Positions 5,956-14,000 of a stretch of 17,721 bases of DNA are shown here, piece after piece. This stretch comes from DATLMR01 sp035537555 (GTDB taxonomy: Bacteria > Acidobacteriota > Blastocatellia > UBA7656), in NCBI GenBank assembly GCA_035537555.1, contig DATLMR010000247.1, forward strand, positions 1-17,721, given 5' to 3'. The notes under the pieces are model-generated. The model was not told where the DNA came from. It did not search any database and worked only from the letters and a program-made list of their open reading frames with translations. Position numbers and translations under genes: made by a program. The first letter of the stretch is position 1. Each line of letters begins with the position of its first letter.

Positions 5956-8391
5956 ATGAAAAAAAGATTCTTTGCCTCCCTCCTGCTTTGCTCGTTTTGG
6001 TTTCAGGCCCTTTCGTTCTTGCAGCTTCAAGGAGCGGCTCCGGGAGCCCCCGCGAGGATGGAAGAGATCGAGGGCGAGCGCCAGCTGTCGGGCCTTCGCC
6101 GGGGCGTTACCGTCTGGCGCGACGAGCGCGGCATCCCGTATATCGAAGCCGCCAGCGAAAAGGACCTCTACTTTGCGCAGGGCTATATCACGGCGGGCGA
6201 CCGGCTCTGGCAGATGGACATGTTGCGGCGGACGGGGCGAGGCGAGCTCGCGGAAATCCTGGGGCGCGGAGCGCTCGGGGAGGACAAGCATTTTCGACAA
6301 CTCGGGTTCGCCGCGCTTGCCGAGCAGAGGGTGGGGCGTTTGTCCCCGCCGGTCCGCGCGGCTCTGGAATCTTACGCCGCGGGAGTCAATGCCGCGATCG
6401 GATCGCTCGATGACAGGAACCTGCCCCCGGAATTTCGCATACTCAAATACAGACCGCGCCCGTGGCGGCCTGCGGATTCGCTCGTGATCGGAAAGATTTT
6501 CGCCGAGAGCCTGTCTCCCACCTGGCTCTGGGAGACGATGCGCGCGCTCTTTTCCGATCTGCCGAAGGCGCGCCTTGATGCCCTCTATCCCAGCTCCTCC
6601 CCACTCGACATAATCATCGTCGGGAGCGATGCAGGAAAGAAAAAGAGCGCCTCCCCCGCTTCCATTTCGAGCCCCCTCCGCGGCCGGGCGGGGAAGGCTC
6701 ACCTGTTAAGCTCCGCCCTGGAGCGGTCCGACGTTATTCGGCGCGCCCTGAAGCGAGTGGGGCTTTACGCCATGGATGCGGCCGCGAGCAACAACTGGGT
6801 GGTCAGCGGCAAGCGCACTCTATCCGGCAAGCCGCTTCTGGCGAACGACCCGCACCTCGATTCCTCGGCGCCGAATGTCTGGTACGTCACGCACCTGAGC
6901 GCCCCGGGTTTGCGCGTGGCCGGGGCGGCGATCCCGGGCGCGCCCGGAATAATAATCGGCCACAACGAGCGGATCGCCTGGGGCATCACAAACCTGTTCG
7001 CCGACGTGCAGGATCTCTACGCCGAGAAGTTTGATAAAGATAACCCCCGGCATTATTTGACTCCGAGCGGCTGGCGCGACGCCGAGGTCCGCCGCGAAGA
7101 GATCAAGGTTCGCAAGAGCCCGCTCGATCCGACGACTGAAACGGTTGCGATGGATGTCACGCTGACCCGTCACGGCCCTATAGTACTGGAGAGCAAAGGG
7201 GAGCGTTTCGCCCTCAGGTGGACGACCCTCGATCCGGCGGCGGATGAGTTCGAAGTCTACTACTGGATAAACCGCGCGGGTAACTGGCGGCAATTTCGGC
7301 GCGCGCTGAGTGGTTATTCGGGCGTAGGTTTGAATTACATCTACGCGGACGCGCGGGGAAATATAGGCTACTGGGGGGCGGGGCGCTTTCCCATCAGAAG
7401 CACGGGCGACGGAAGCTTTCCGAACGACGGCGCCACGGATGCGGGCGAGTGGACGGGCTACATCCCTTTCGAAGCGATGCCGCACGTTTACAACCCTCCG
7501 TCGGGGATCATCGTTACTGCCAATAACCGGATAGTCGGGCTGGACTACCCTTATCACCTCACTCGCGCCTGGATCCCTCCATACCGCGCGCGGCGCATTT
7601 ACGACCTGCTTGCGACCAGACAGAAGTTGACTGTCGATGATTTTCTCGAAATTCAGGCCGATACATACTCTTATCCCGATGCGACCTTCACCGACGAAGT
7701 GGTCAAGCTTGCCCGCCCGCTCGCGGCGGGCGCGCCGGACTGGCGGGAGGTCCTGTCTGCCTTCGACGGCTGGGACAAGATGATGAAGACGGAGTCTCGC
7801 GTGCCGGTCCTGGCCTACAGGATGCGCGTGATATTCGTGCGCCGCATTCTCATGGGCGCGCTCGGGCCGGACCTCTGGGGCGAATACACGTGGCCGAATG
7901 CCTCCACCCTTCTCGATTACATAATCTCGAACCGCCCGCGCGAATGGCTGCCCAAAGAGTTCGGCTCTTACGAGGAGCTTCTACTGGCTTGTTACAAGGC
8001 GGCCAGGGAGGAGCTCGCGGCGCGGCTTGGCAAGGACGAATCGCGATGGACCTGGGGCGGATATTATCGAATGCGGTTTCCGCACGCGCTAGAAAACGTG
8101 CCGCTGGTCGGCTCGCAATTCGCCATCGAGTCGGTCCCCCAGAATGGCTCGATCAGCACTGTGAACAGGGGCGAGAGCGTCTCCATGCGCTTCGTGGCGG
8201 ACTTGAATGATTGGGATAATACGCGGCAGTGTTTGCAACTCGGCCAGTCGGGCAATCCCGCGAGCCCGCACTGGAAGGACCAGCTGGCGGAATGGCTGGC
8301 GGTCAACCCCCGCCCGTTCCCGTTTACGCAGAGAGGGGTCGAAAGGGCGGCGAGAGAAAAATTAGCGCTCGTGCCATCACGAACGAAGTGA
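5956..8391 (+). CDS. Penicillin acylase family N-terminal nucleophile hydrolase, probably exported
   Basis: 811 residues, close to the usual size of penicillin G acylase and PvdQ precursors. The N-terminus (MKKRFFASLLLC followed by a hydrophobic stretch to about residue 25) looks like a Sec signal peptide, placing the enzyme outside the cytoplasm. The alpha chain has the family motif GYITAGDRLWQMD. A variable linker (about 215-270) precedes AASNNWVVSG, where Ser278 should become the beta-chain nucleophile after self-cleavage of the Ala277-Ser278 bond. Further family features are LANDPHL, ANN (Asn523/524), RARRI (Arg547, candidate match to the penicillin acylase beta-chain Arg263) and the C-terminal GQSGNPASPHWKDQL. 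The enzyme should hydrolyse an amide, removing an acyl group. In NRPS clusters such enzymes can trim an N-acyl group from a precursor (PvdQ in pyoverdine) or destroy acyl-homoserine lactones; the substrate here is unknown. GAGGTG lies 8 bases before the start, and the gene follows the permease after 65 bp. Confidence 0.93.
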   Translation: MKKRFFASLLLCSFWFQALSFLQLQGAAPGAPARMEEIEGERQLSGLRRGVTVWRDERGIPYIEAASEKDLYFAQGYITAGDRLWQMDMLRRTGRGELAEILGRGALGEDKHFRQLGFAALAEQRVGRLSPPVRAALESYAAGVNAAIGSLDDRNLPPEFRILKYRPRPWRPADSLVIGKIFAESLSPTWLWETMRALFSDLPKARLDALYPSSSPLDIIIVGSDAGKKKSASPASISSPLRGRAGKAHLLSSALERSDVIRRALKRVGLYAMDAAASNNWVVSGKRTLSGKPLLANDPHLDSSAPNVWYVTHLSAPGLRVAGAAIPGAPGIIIGHNERIAWGITNLFADVQDLYAEKFDKDNPRHYLTPSGWRDAEVRREEIKVRKSPLDPTTETVAMDVTLTRHGPIVLESKGERFALRWTTLDPAADEFEVYYWINRAGNWRQFRRALSGYSGVGLNYIYADARGNIGYWGAGRFPIRSTGDGSFPNDGATDAGEWTGYIPFEAMPHVYNPPSGIIVTANNRIVGLDYPYHLTRAWIPPYRARRIYDLLATRQKLTVDDFLEIQADTYSYPDATFTDEVVKLARPLAAGAPDWREVLSAFDGWDKMMKTESRVPVLAYRMRVIFVRRILMGALGPDLWGEYTWPNASTLLDYIISNRPREWLPKEFGSYEELLLACYKAAREELAARLGKDESRWTWGGYYRMRFPHALENVPLVGSQFAIESVPQNGSISTVNRGESVSMRFVADLNDWDNTRQCLQLGQSGNPASPHWKDQLAEWLAVNPRPFPFTQRGVERAAREKLALVPSRTK

Positions 8392-8424
8392 GCTTCGGAA
8401 GTTGTCGCGGGGCGCGCTCACACC

Positions 8425-8430
8425 GGAGGG
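8425..8430 (+). promoter_or_regulatory. Ribosome binding site deciding the pyruvyl transferase start
   Basis: GGAGGG lies 7 bases before the ATG at 8438. The frame is open further upstream to a TTG at 8402, but that start has no comparable ribosome binding site and would add a 12-residue lead lacking homology-like character. Confidence 0.75.
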
Positions 8431-8437
8431 ACGCAGT

Positions 8438-9565
8438 ATGACTAAAAAACGAATCGCTCTGCTCGGGCTCTATGGCGGACCGTTCCGCGAATATAACCCC
8501 GGCTGCTTCATGATCGGCTGGCAAACCTTGCGGGAGCTACAAAGAAGAATTCCCGGCGCGCAGTTCGACATCTATTCGATCGACAACTTCGCCCCCTATG
8601 ACGGCCTTCAGGTCGAGGAGGAGAGGGGAGTCGCTCTCAACTTTTTCGGCCGCCATTACCAGATGGACCTGTTGGAAGAGAACCTGTCGTCGTACGACCT
8701 GCTCGTGGTCGGCGGCGACATCGTATGGGGCGGCGTGCCCGGTCTGGATAACGACATTTTCCTGTTGAATTCTCAGCCTTTCCTGGAGAGACCGACGCCC
8801 GCGGTCGCCTTCAATTCCGTATACTCCTTCTACACGTGCGAGACTTTCGGCGAAGCCCGAGAGAAATTTGCCAATGCCTGTAATCGAGCAAAGTACGTCT
8901 CGGTCCGGACCATGTATATGAAGAAGATGATGGAGGACCAGGGCATAGAAAATGTCTCCTTCGTGCCCGACCCCGTGCTGGCGCTCGACATGTCGGTTTT
9001 TAACGGCAGGGAGCCGGTCGTGAAATTGCCCGCCTCGTCAAAACCCAAGCTCGGAATCTCGATATCGGCCCTCTCCGTTTACGAGCTCATAGAGGCTTTG
9101 CGTAACGTGGACCTCGACGGCTTCGATGTCTGGCTGTATCCATACACCCGCCAATTTCACACCATAGAGACCGTGCTGAGAGTGAAGAAGGCTTTCGGGC
9201 CGCGCTTCAATTATATCGAGCAGTACCTTGATCCGGTCGAGAGTTTTCGGCTTATCGGCCAGTTCGACACGTCTCTTAACGATACGTTGCACGGGACCAT
9301 CGCGGCGATGATTCAGGGCGTAAGCTTCATCGTAATCAACGGCGAAGACATGCGAATCTCCAGGCTCGAACATCTTCTCAGCCTTTTCGGGCTGGAAGGA
9401 AAGATGATCAGGCAGGGCGAGTCATTCTCGGAGAACGCCGCGGCATGGGCAGAGGCGCTCCCGCATTTTCTTGCCAATCCGTTGCGAGTGGCCGAGGACG
9501 ATCTGACGAGGGTCCGCGCCTCGATTCAGGAGCACTTCGACAATATCGCGGCCCTCGTCGACTGA
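8438..9565 (+). CDS. Polysaccharide pyruvyl transferase family protein
   Basis: 375 residues. The fold expected is the GT-B-like one of the polysaccharide pyruvyl transferase family (CsaB, WcaK, AmsJ). These transfer pyruvate from phosphoenolpyruvate to sugar hydroxyls as a ketal, although some relatives have other or unknown roles. Visible family features are the N-terminal KKRIALLGLYGG strand, a VVGGDIVWGG loop near residue 91, VSVRTMYMKKMM, FVPDPVLAL (the conserved PDP before the second domain) and LHGTIAAMIQGVSFIVIN, where His285 matches the family's invariant His. The usual SxR(L/F)HG form of that motif is DTLHG here. No signal peptide is seen, so it acts in the cytoplasm. It begins 46 bp after the acylase and is followed 94 bp later by a glycosyltransferase, so the two may act in sequence on a sugar. 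Family membership is fairly sure; the acceptor is not known. Confidence 0.85.
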   Translation: MTKKRIALLGLYGGPFREYNPGCFMIGWQTLRELQRRIPGAQFDIYSIDNFAPYDGLQVEEERGVALNFFGRHYQMDLLEENLSSYDLLVVGGDIVWGGVPGLDNDIFLLNSQPFLERPTPAVAFNSVYSFYTCETFGEAREKFANACNRAKYVSVRTMYMKKMMEDQGIENVSFVPDPVLALDMSVFNGREPVVKLPASSKPKLGISISALSVYELIEALRNVDLDGFDVWLYPYTRQFHTIETVLRVKKAFGPRFNYIEQYLDPVESFRLIGQFDTSLNDTLHGTIAAMIQGVSFIVINGEDMRISRLEHLLSLFGLEGKMIRQGESFSENAAAWAEALPHFLANPLRVAEDDLTRVRASIQEHFDNIAALVD

Positions 9566-9659
9566 AGCGGCCGGGGCCCGCGCCTTCGTACCATAATTAT
9601 TAAAGGAGCACCAGGCGAGGACGGGGACCGCCCGGCCCTGGCCCGCCCATGAGGTTGCC

Positions 9660-10943
9660 ATGAGAGCAGTACTGACGAATTTCGGCTCGACCGGCTCCGT
9701 CTATCCCTTTATCTCGATGGCTATCGAGTTGCGCAACCATGGCCATCAGCCGGTTGTTGCTTTGTCTCCCTTCTTCTCCTCGTGGGTAGAGCGGTTCGGC
9801 CTGGACTTCGTACCCGTAGGGCCGGACCTGAGAAAGGTTCAGTACGATATAAACGAGGCCATGTTGGACCTGCCCGATTCGGAAGATGAGATACGCGAGA
9901 TGTTCGCCCCTCTTATGTTCGCGCTGCCGCAAATGTTTGAGGAGCTCCGGGACGCCTGTCGCAATGCGGACGTTCTCGTAAGTGGGCCGTGGCAGCCCGC
10001 CTCGCCCATGATTCACGAGTTGACGGGAATACCTTTCGTGACTATTCAAAATTCACATTTTGGCGGCGGGGGCACTCCCGCATTCCAGAGGGCGAGCGCA
10101 TCGCTTATCAATCCGTTTCGGGCGCGGCACGGGCTGGCCCCCGTGCGCAATCCCCTCACTAATGACGCCAATTCTCCGCAACTGGTCGTTTATAATATGA
10201 GCCGCCATGTGCGCCCGCCCTTGCCCGACTGGCCGCCCCATTATCACATGCCCGGGTATCTCTTTTTGAATGAGGAAGGATGGCGCCCGGACCCTTCACT
10301 TGAAGACTTCATCGGCGCAGGCGAGCCCCCCGTAGTTATCACCTTCGGCAGCATGACGCACGATGATCCCGCCGCATTGACCGGACTTCTCGTCGAGGCC
10401 GTGCGCCAGGCCCGTTGCCGGGCGATAATACAGCAAGGCTGGAGCGGGCTTGCCAGGCATACGGACCCCTCGATCTTCATAACCGATTTCATCCCGCATG
10501 ACTGGCTCTTCATGCGATCTTCATGTGTCGTTCACCACGGCGGGGCAGGCACGGCCGCCTCGGTCTTTAGGGCTGGCGTGCCAGGCGTTTTCGTCCCTCA
10601 CACCTTCGACCACCCTTTATGGGCGCAGTTCGCTTATGACCTGGGATGCGCCGGTCCCCCCATTCCTTTTCTGGAGCTTGGCCCCGAGCGGCTCGGCCTC
10701 GCGATCAGAGCTGCGTTGGATTCGCCGGGCCTGCGCCGGTCGGCTGCCGAACTCGGCCGGAGAATACGTGCCGAAATGGGGCTGAGCAAGGCCAGGCAAT
10801 TGATAGAAGAGCTGGTCCGCAGGGTCTCCATGTTCGAGAGCCGCGCGTATACGGGGGCAATCGTCGAAGAGCAGGAAGAGAGGATGACGCGGCGAAAAGA
10901 GTTTCAACAAAGGCAACGGCATAAAAAACTGACGACCCGGTGA
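9660..10943 (+). CDS. GT1-family glycosyltransferase (RhlB / GtfB-like)
   Basis: 427 residues. It has the two Rossmann domains of a GT-B enzyme: an acceptor-binding N-terminal half starting with NFGSTGSVYPF, and a donor-binding C-terminal half with the signature VHHGGAGTAASVFRAGVP (His292-His293) and PHTFDHPLWAQ. These match nucleotide-sugar glycosyltransferases acting on lipids and natural products (rhamnosyltransferase RhlB, vancomycin-type Gtf enzymes, sterol glucosyltransferases). There is no signal peptide or membrane segment, so it is cytoplasmic. In the related GtfB family the N-terminal motif GSRGD places a catalytic Asp at residue 13; here residue 13 is Ser. The C-terminus ends in a very basic tail (about 25 residues of R, K and Q). 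GAGG lies 5 bases upstream of the ATG. In context it probably glycosylates the peptide/polyketide product; neither the sugar donor nor the acceptor can be read from the sequence. Confidence 0.9.
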   Translation: MRAVLTNFGSTGSVYPFISMAIELRNHGHQPVVALSPFFSSWVERFGLDFVPVGPDLRKVQYDINEAMLDLPDSEDEIREMFAPLMFALPQMFEELRDACRNADVLVSGPWQPASPMIHELTGIPFVTIQNSHFGGGGTPAFQRASASLINPFRARHGLAPVRNPLTNDANSPQLVVYNMSRHVRPPLPDWPPHYHMPGYLFLNEEGWRPDPSLEDFIGAGEPPVVITFGSMTHDDPAALTGLLVEAVRQARCRAIIQQGWSGLARHTDPSIFITDFIPHDWLFMRSSCVVHHGGAGTAASVFRAGVPGVFVPHTFDHPLWAQFAYDLGCAGPPIPFLELGPERLGLAIRAALDSPGLRRSAAELGRRIRAEMGLSKARQLIEELVRRVSMFESRAYTGAIVEEQEERMTRRKEFQQRQRHKKLTTR

Positions 10944-11037
10944 GCCTCATCGCGGGCGGAAAAGTCTCTGCCATAGAAGAACGTGATACGGCGACTCGCA
11001 GCCCGGGGCCGGCGGTCAATTCATATAGGGCAAGTAA

Positions 11038-11045
11038 AAGGAGAT
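11038..11045 (+). promoter_or_regulatory. Strong ribosome binding site of the PKS gene
   Basis: AAGGAGAT, an almost ideal Shine-Dalgarno sequence, lies 7 bases before the ATG at 11053. It is the best ribosome binding site in the window and fixes the PKS start. Confidence 0.8.
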
Positions 11046-11052
11046 AGGCGTT

Positions 11053-14000
11053 ATGGAGAATTCGGAAAAGATTAATGGATCGAATGATTCGGATATCGCA
11101 GTCATCGGCCTCACCTGTCGATTTCCCGGAGCCGGCAATCACGACGAATTCTGGCGGAACCTGCGCGACGGCGTGGAATCCATCTCTTTTTTATCCGATC
11201 AGGAAGTGGAGCCTTCGATTGTCGATACTATAACGCCGGGTGATCCCGCCCACGTCAAAGCCGCCTCGGTACTGGAGGGCGCTGACTTGTTCGATGCGCA
11301 ATTTTTCGGGTTCACGCCTAGAGAAGCTGAGATTATGGACCCGCAGCAGCGCCTCTTCCTGGAGTGCGCCTGGGAGGCTCTCGAACATTCAGGGTACGAC
11401 CCTGAAACCTACCGGGGGGCCATCGGCGTCTTCGCGGGCGCGAGGACGAACACCTACCTGTTCAACCTCTTTTCTAACCGCGAGCGGGTCGGGGCTCTGA
11501 ACGCTTTTGAAATAGGGCTTGGAAACGACCTCGCCTTCCTGAGCACGCGGGTATCTTACAAATTGAATCTGCGCGGCCCCAGTTATTCGATTCATACAGC
11601 TTGCTCCACATCCCTCGTCGCGGTGCACCTGGCCTGCCAGAGCTTGCTCATCGATGAGTGCCAGATGGCGCTCGCGGGCGGCGTTGCGGTCAACGTTCCG
11701 CAGAAGGCGGGTTATGTATACCAGCATGGCGGTATAGTCTCTCCCGACGGCCACTGCCGCGCTTTCGACGCGAACGCGCAGGGCACTATATTCGGGAGCG
11801 GGGCGGGCATCGTGGTTTTAAAGCGACTCGAGGACGCACTCGCCGACGGCGATTCGATTTATGCCGTTATCAAGGGGTCGGCCGCCAACAATGACGGCTC
11901 CGACAAAGCCAGTTTCACCGCGCCGAGCGTGCACGGCCAATCGGAAGTGATCGCGGAAGCAATGGCGAGCGCCGGGGTAAGGCCGGAAACGATTACGTAC
12001 GTGGAGACGCACGGGACGGGCACCGCGCTCGGCGACCCGATCGAGATCAGGGGCCTGGCGAAAGCCTTTCGCGGCCAGGGTAAAGCCCTGAACCACTGCG
12101 GCCTCGGCTCGGTGAAGACTAACTTCGGCCACCTGGATGCGGCCGCAGGCATCGCCAGCTTCATAAAAGCTGTCCTCGCGATCAAGCATAAGCAACTGCC
12201 GCCCAGCCTTCACTACAGCGCCCCCAATCCTAATATCGATTTCGATGACGGTTCCTTCTATGTCAATACGGAGCTTTCCGAATGGAAAACGGCAGGCGGG
12301 CCGCGCCGGGCGGGAGTGAGCTCATTCGGCGTCGGCGGAACCAACGCACACGTGATTTTAGAAGAGGCCCCCCCGGTGGAAGACTCAGGCGCCTCCAGGC
12401 CCTGGCAACTGCTGGTGCTTTCCGCCAGGAGCGACGCGGCGCTTGATAAAGCTTCCGCGAATCTGACCGAGCACTTGCGAAGGCATCCTGAAATCAACCT
12501 GTCCGACGTGGCTTACACTCTACAGGTCGGCCGAAGGCCATTTGCTCGGCGCCGCATACTCGCCGCCCGCGACGTTGAAGATGCCGTGGCGGCATTGGAA
12601 AGGTCGGACCCCGGCCGGGTATTTGACGGCGCTCAAGAGATTCATGACCGGCCGGTCGCGTTCATGTTCCCCGGCGGAGGGGCGCAGTATCCCGGGATGG
12701 GCGGCGACCTCTACCACGCTGAGCCGGTCTTCAGGCAGCAGGTCGATGAATGCTCCAAACTCCTCGAAAAGCGCTTGAATTATGACCTGCGAGAGGCCCT
12801 CTTTCCTTCCAACGATCGGCCCGCCGAAATGTCCGAAAGATTCAATGATACTTCCATGGCGCTGCCTTCGCTCTTCGTCGTCGAATACGCTCTGGCCAGG
12901 CTGTTGATGAGCTGGGGAGTTCGCCCCGAGGTCATGATCGGCCACAGCCTGGGTGAATATGTCGCGGCCTGCCTTGCCGGGGTTTTCTCACTCGAAGACG
13001 CGCTGTCTATAGTCGTTTTGAGAGGCCGCCTGTTTGAAAGGTTGCCGCCCGGCGCTATGTTGAGCGTCTCGCTTTCTGAAAGCGAGACGCTGTCACTCAT
13101 GGGCGACGCCCTCTCTCTGGCGGCAGTCAATGGCTCGTCCCAGTGCGTGATGTCGGGGCCGGTCGAGGCCATCGATGCCATGGCAGAGACGCTCGCGGGC
13201 GAGGACGTCGAGTTTCGACGCCTGCACATAAATGTGGCTGCTCATTCAAAGATGGTGGAGCCCCTCGTCGAAGAGTTCGCCGGGTTCGTGCAGGGGCTGA
13301 CGCTGATGCCCCCTGAAATTCCTTTCATCTCGAATGTGACAGGCTCATGGATTACGGACGAGGAGGCCACGGACCCATACTACTGGGCCGGCCATTTACG
13401 CAAGACCGTGCGCTTTGCGGATGGGCTTGAAAACGTGATGAAGGAGCAGGCTCGAATACTGCTGGAAGTAGGGCCCGGGCAAACACTCACGACGCTGGTG
13501 AAGCTACAGCGAGACGGCTTGCACGGCGCGCGCGCATTCTCCACGATGCGCCATCCATACGAACAGCGCCACGATGAGTCTTTCTTGCTCGCGGCGCTGG
13601 GCAAGCTCTGGATCTCAGGGGCGAAAATAGATTGGCGGCGACTGCACTCTGATGAGCGGAGGCGCCGCGTCCCTTTGCCCACCTATCCTTTTGAGCGACA
13701 GCGGTACTGGGTCGGGGCCGGTGTGCCTGATGATCAGGCGAACAGTCGCCGGAGCGCCTCGAATAAGAAAGCGGACGTGGACGACTGGTTTTACATCCCT
13801 TCGTGGAGGAGGACCGTCCCGCCCGCTCCGCCGAAAGAGACCGGCGAGCAAGAAAGCGGCCGGCCCTGGCTCGTGTTTGTCGACGAAAGCAACCTGGGGC
13901 GGGAGACCCTGAAAGCCCTGGACCGGAGAGGACAAAGCGTGGTCGCGGTGTATGCCGGCGAGGAATACCGAAAGATAGCTCCGCGCGTATACACGATCCG

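Noticed and set aside
5966..5994. Possible lipobox (LLLC, Cys12) in the acylase signal sequence.
   Set aside because: The residue before Cys is Leu where a lipobox needs Gly/Ala/Ser, and the hydrophobic stretch continues past the Cys, so an ordinary signal peptide fits better.
5908..6702. Minus-strand open frame of about 264 codons opposite the acylase N-terminus.
   Set aside because: It overlaps the signal peptide and alpha chain of a well-supported gene, has no family motif, and its translation is Arg/Pro-rich in the way shadows are.
6820..7557. Minus-strand open frame of about 245 codons inside the acylase gene.
   Set aside because: It lies fully antisense to conserved acylase sequence and has no recognisable domain, so it is a composition artefact.
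8402..8437. Extension of the pyruvyl transferase to a TTG start at 8402.
   Set aside because: GGAGGG sits 7 bases before the ATG at 8438 and the family-like sequence starts there; the TTG has no matching ribosome binding site.
9590..9641. AT-rich patch (ATAATTATT), an AAAGGAG sequence at 9602-9608, and a small GC-rich stem (9611-9641) upstream of the glycosyltransferase.
   Set aside because: No -35-like element lies at a suitable distance. The AAAGGAG is about 50 bases from the real start with no start codon close behind it, and the stem is short with a large internal loop. None is strong enough to call.
10944..11037. Possible promoter upstream of the PKS (CATATAGGG near 11022).
   Set aside because: No convincing -35/-10 pair. 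The spacing of genes here and their common strand are compatible with read-through transcription.
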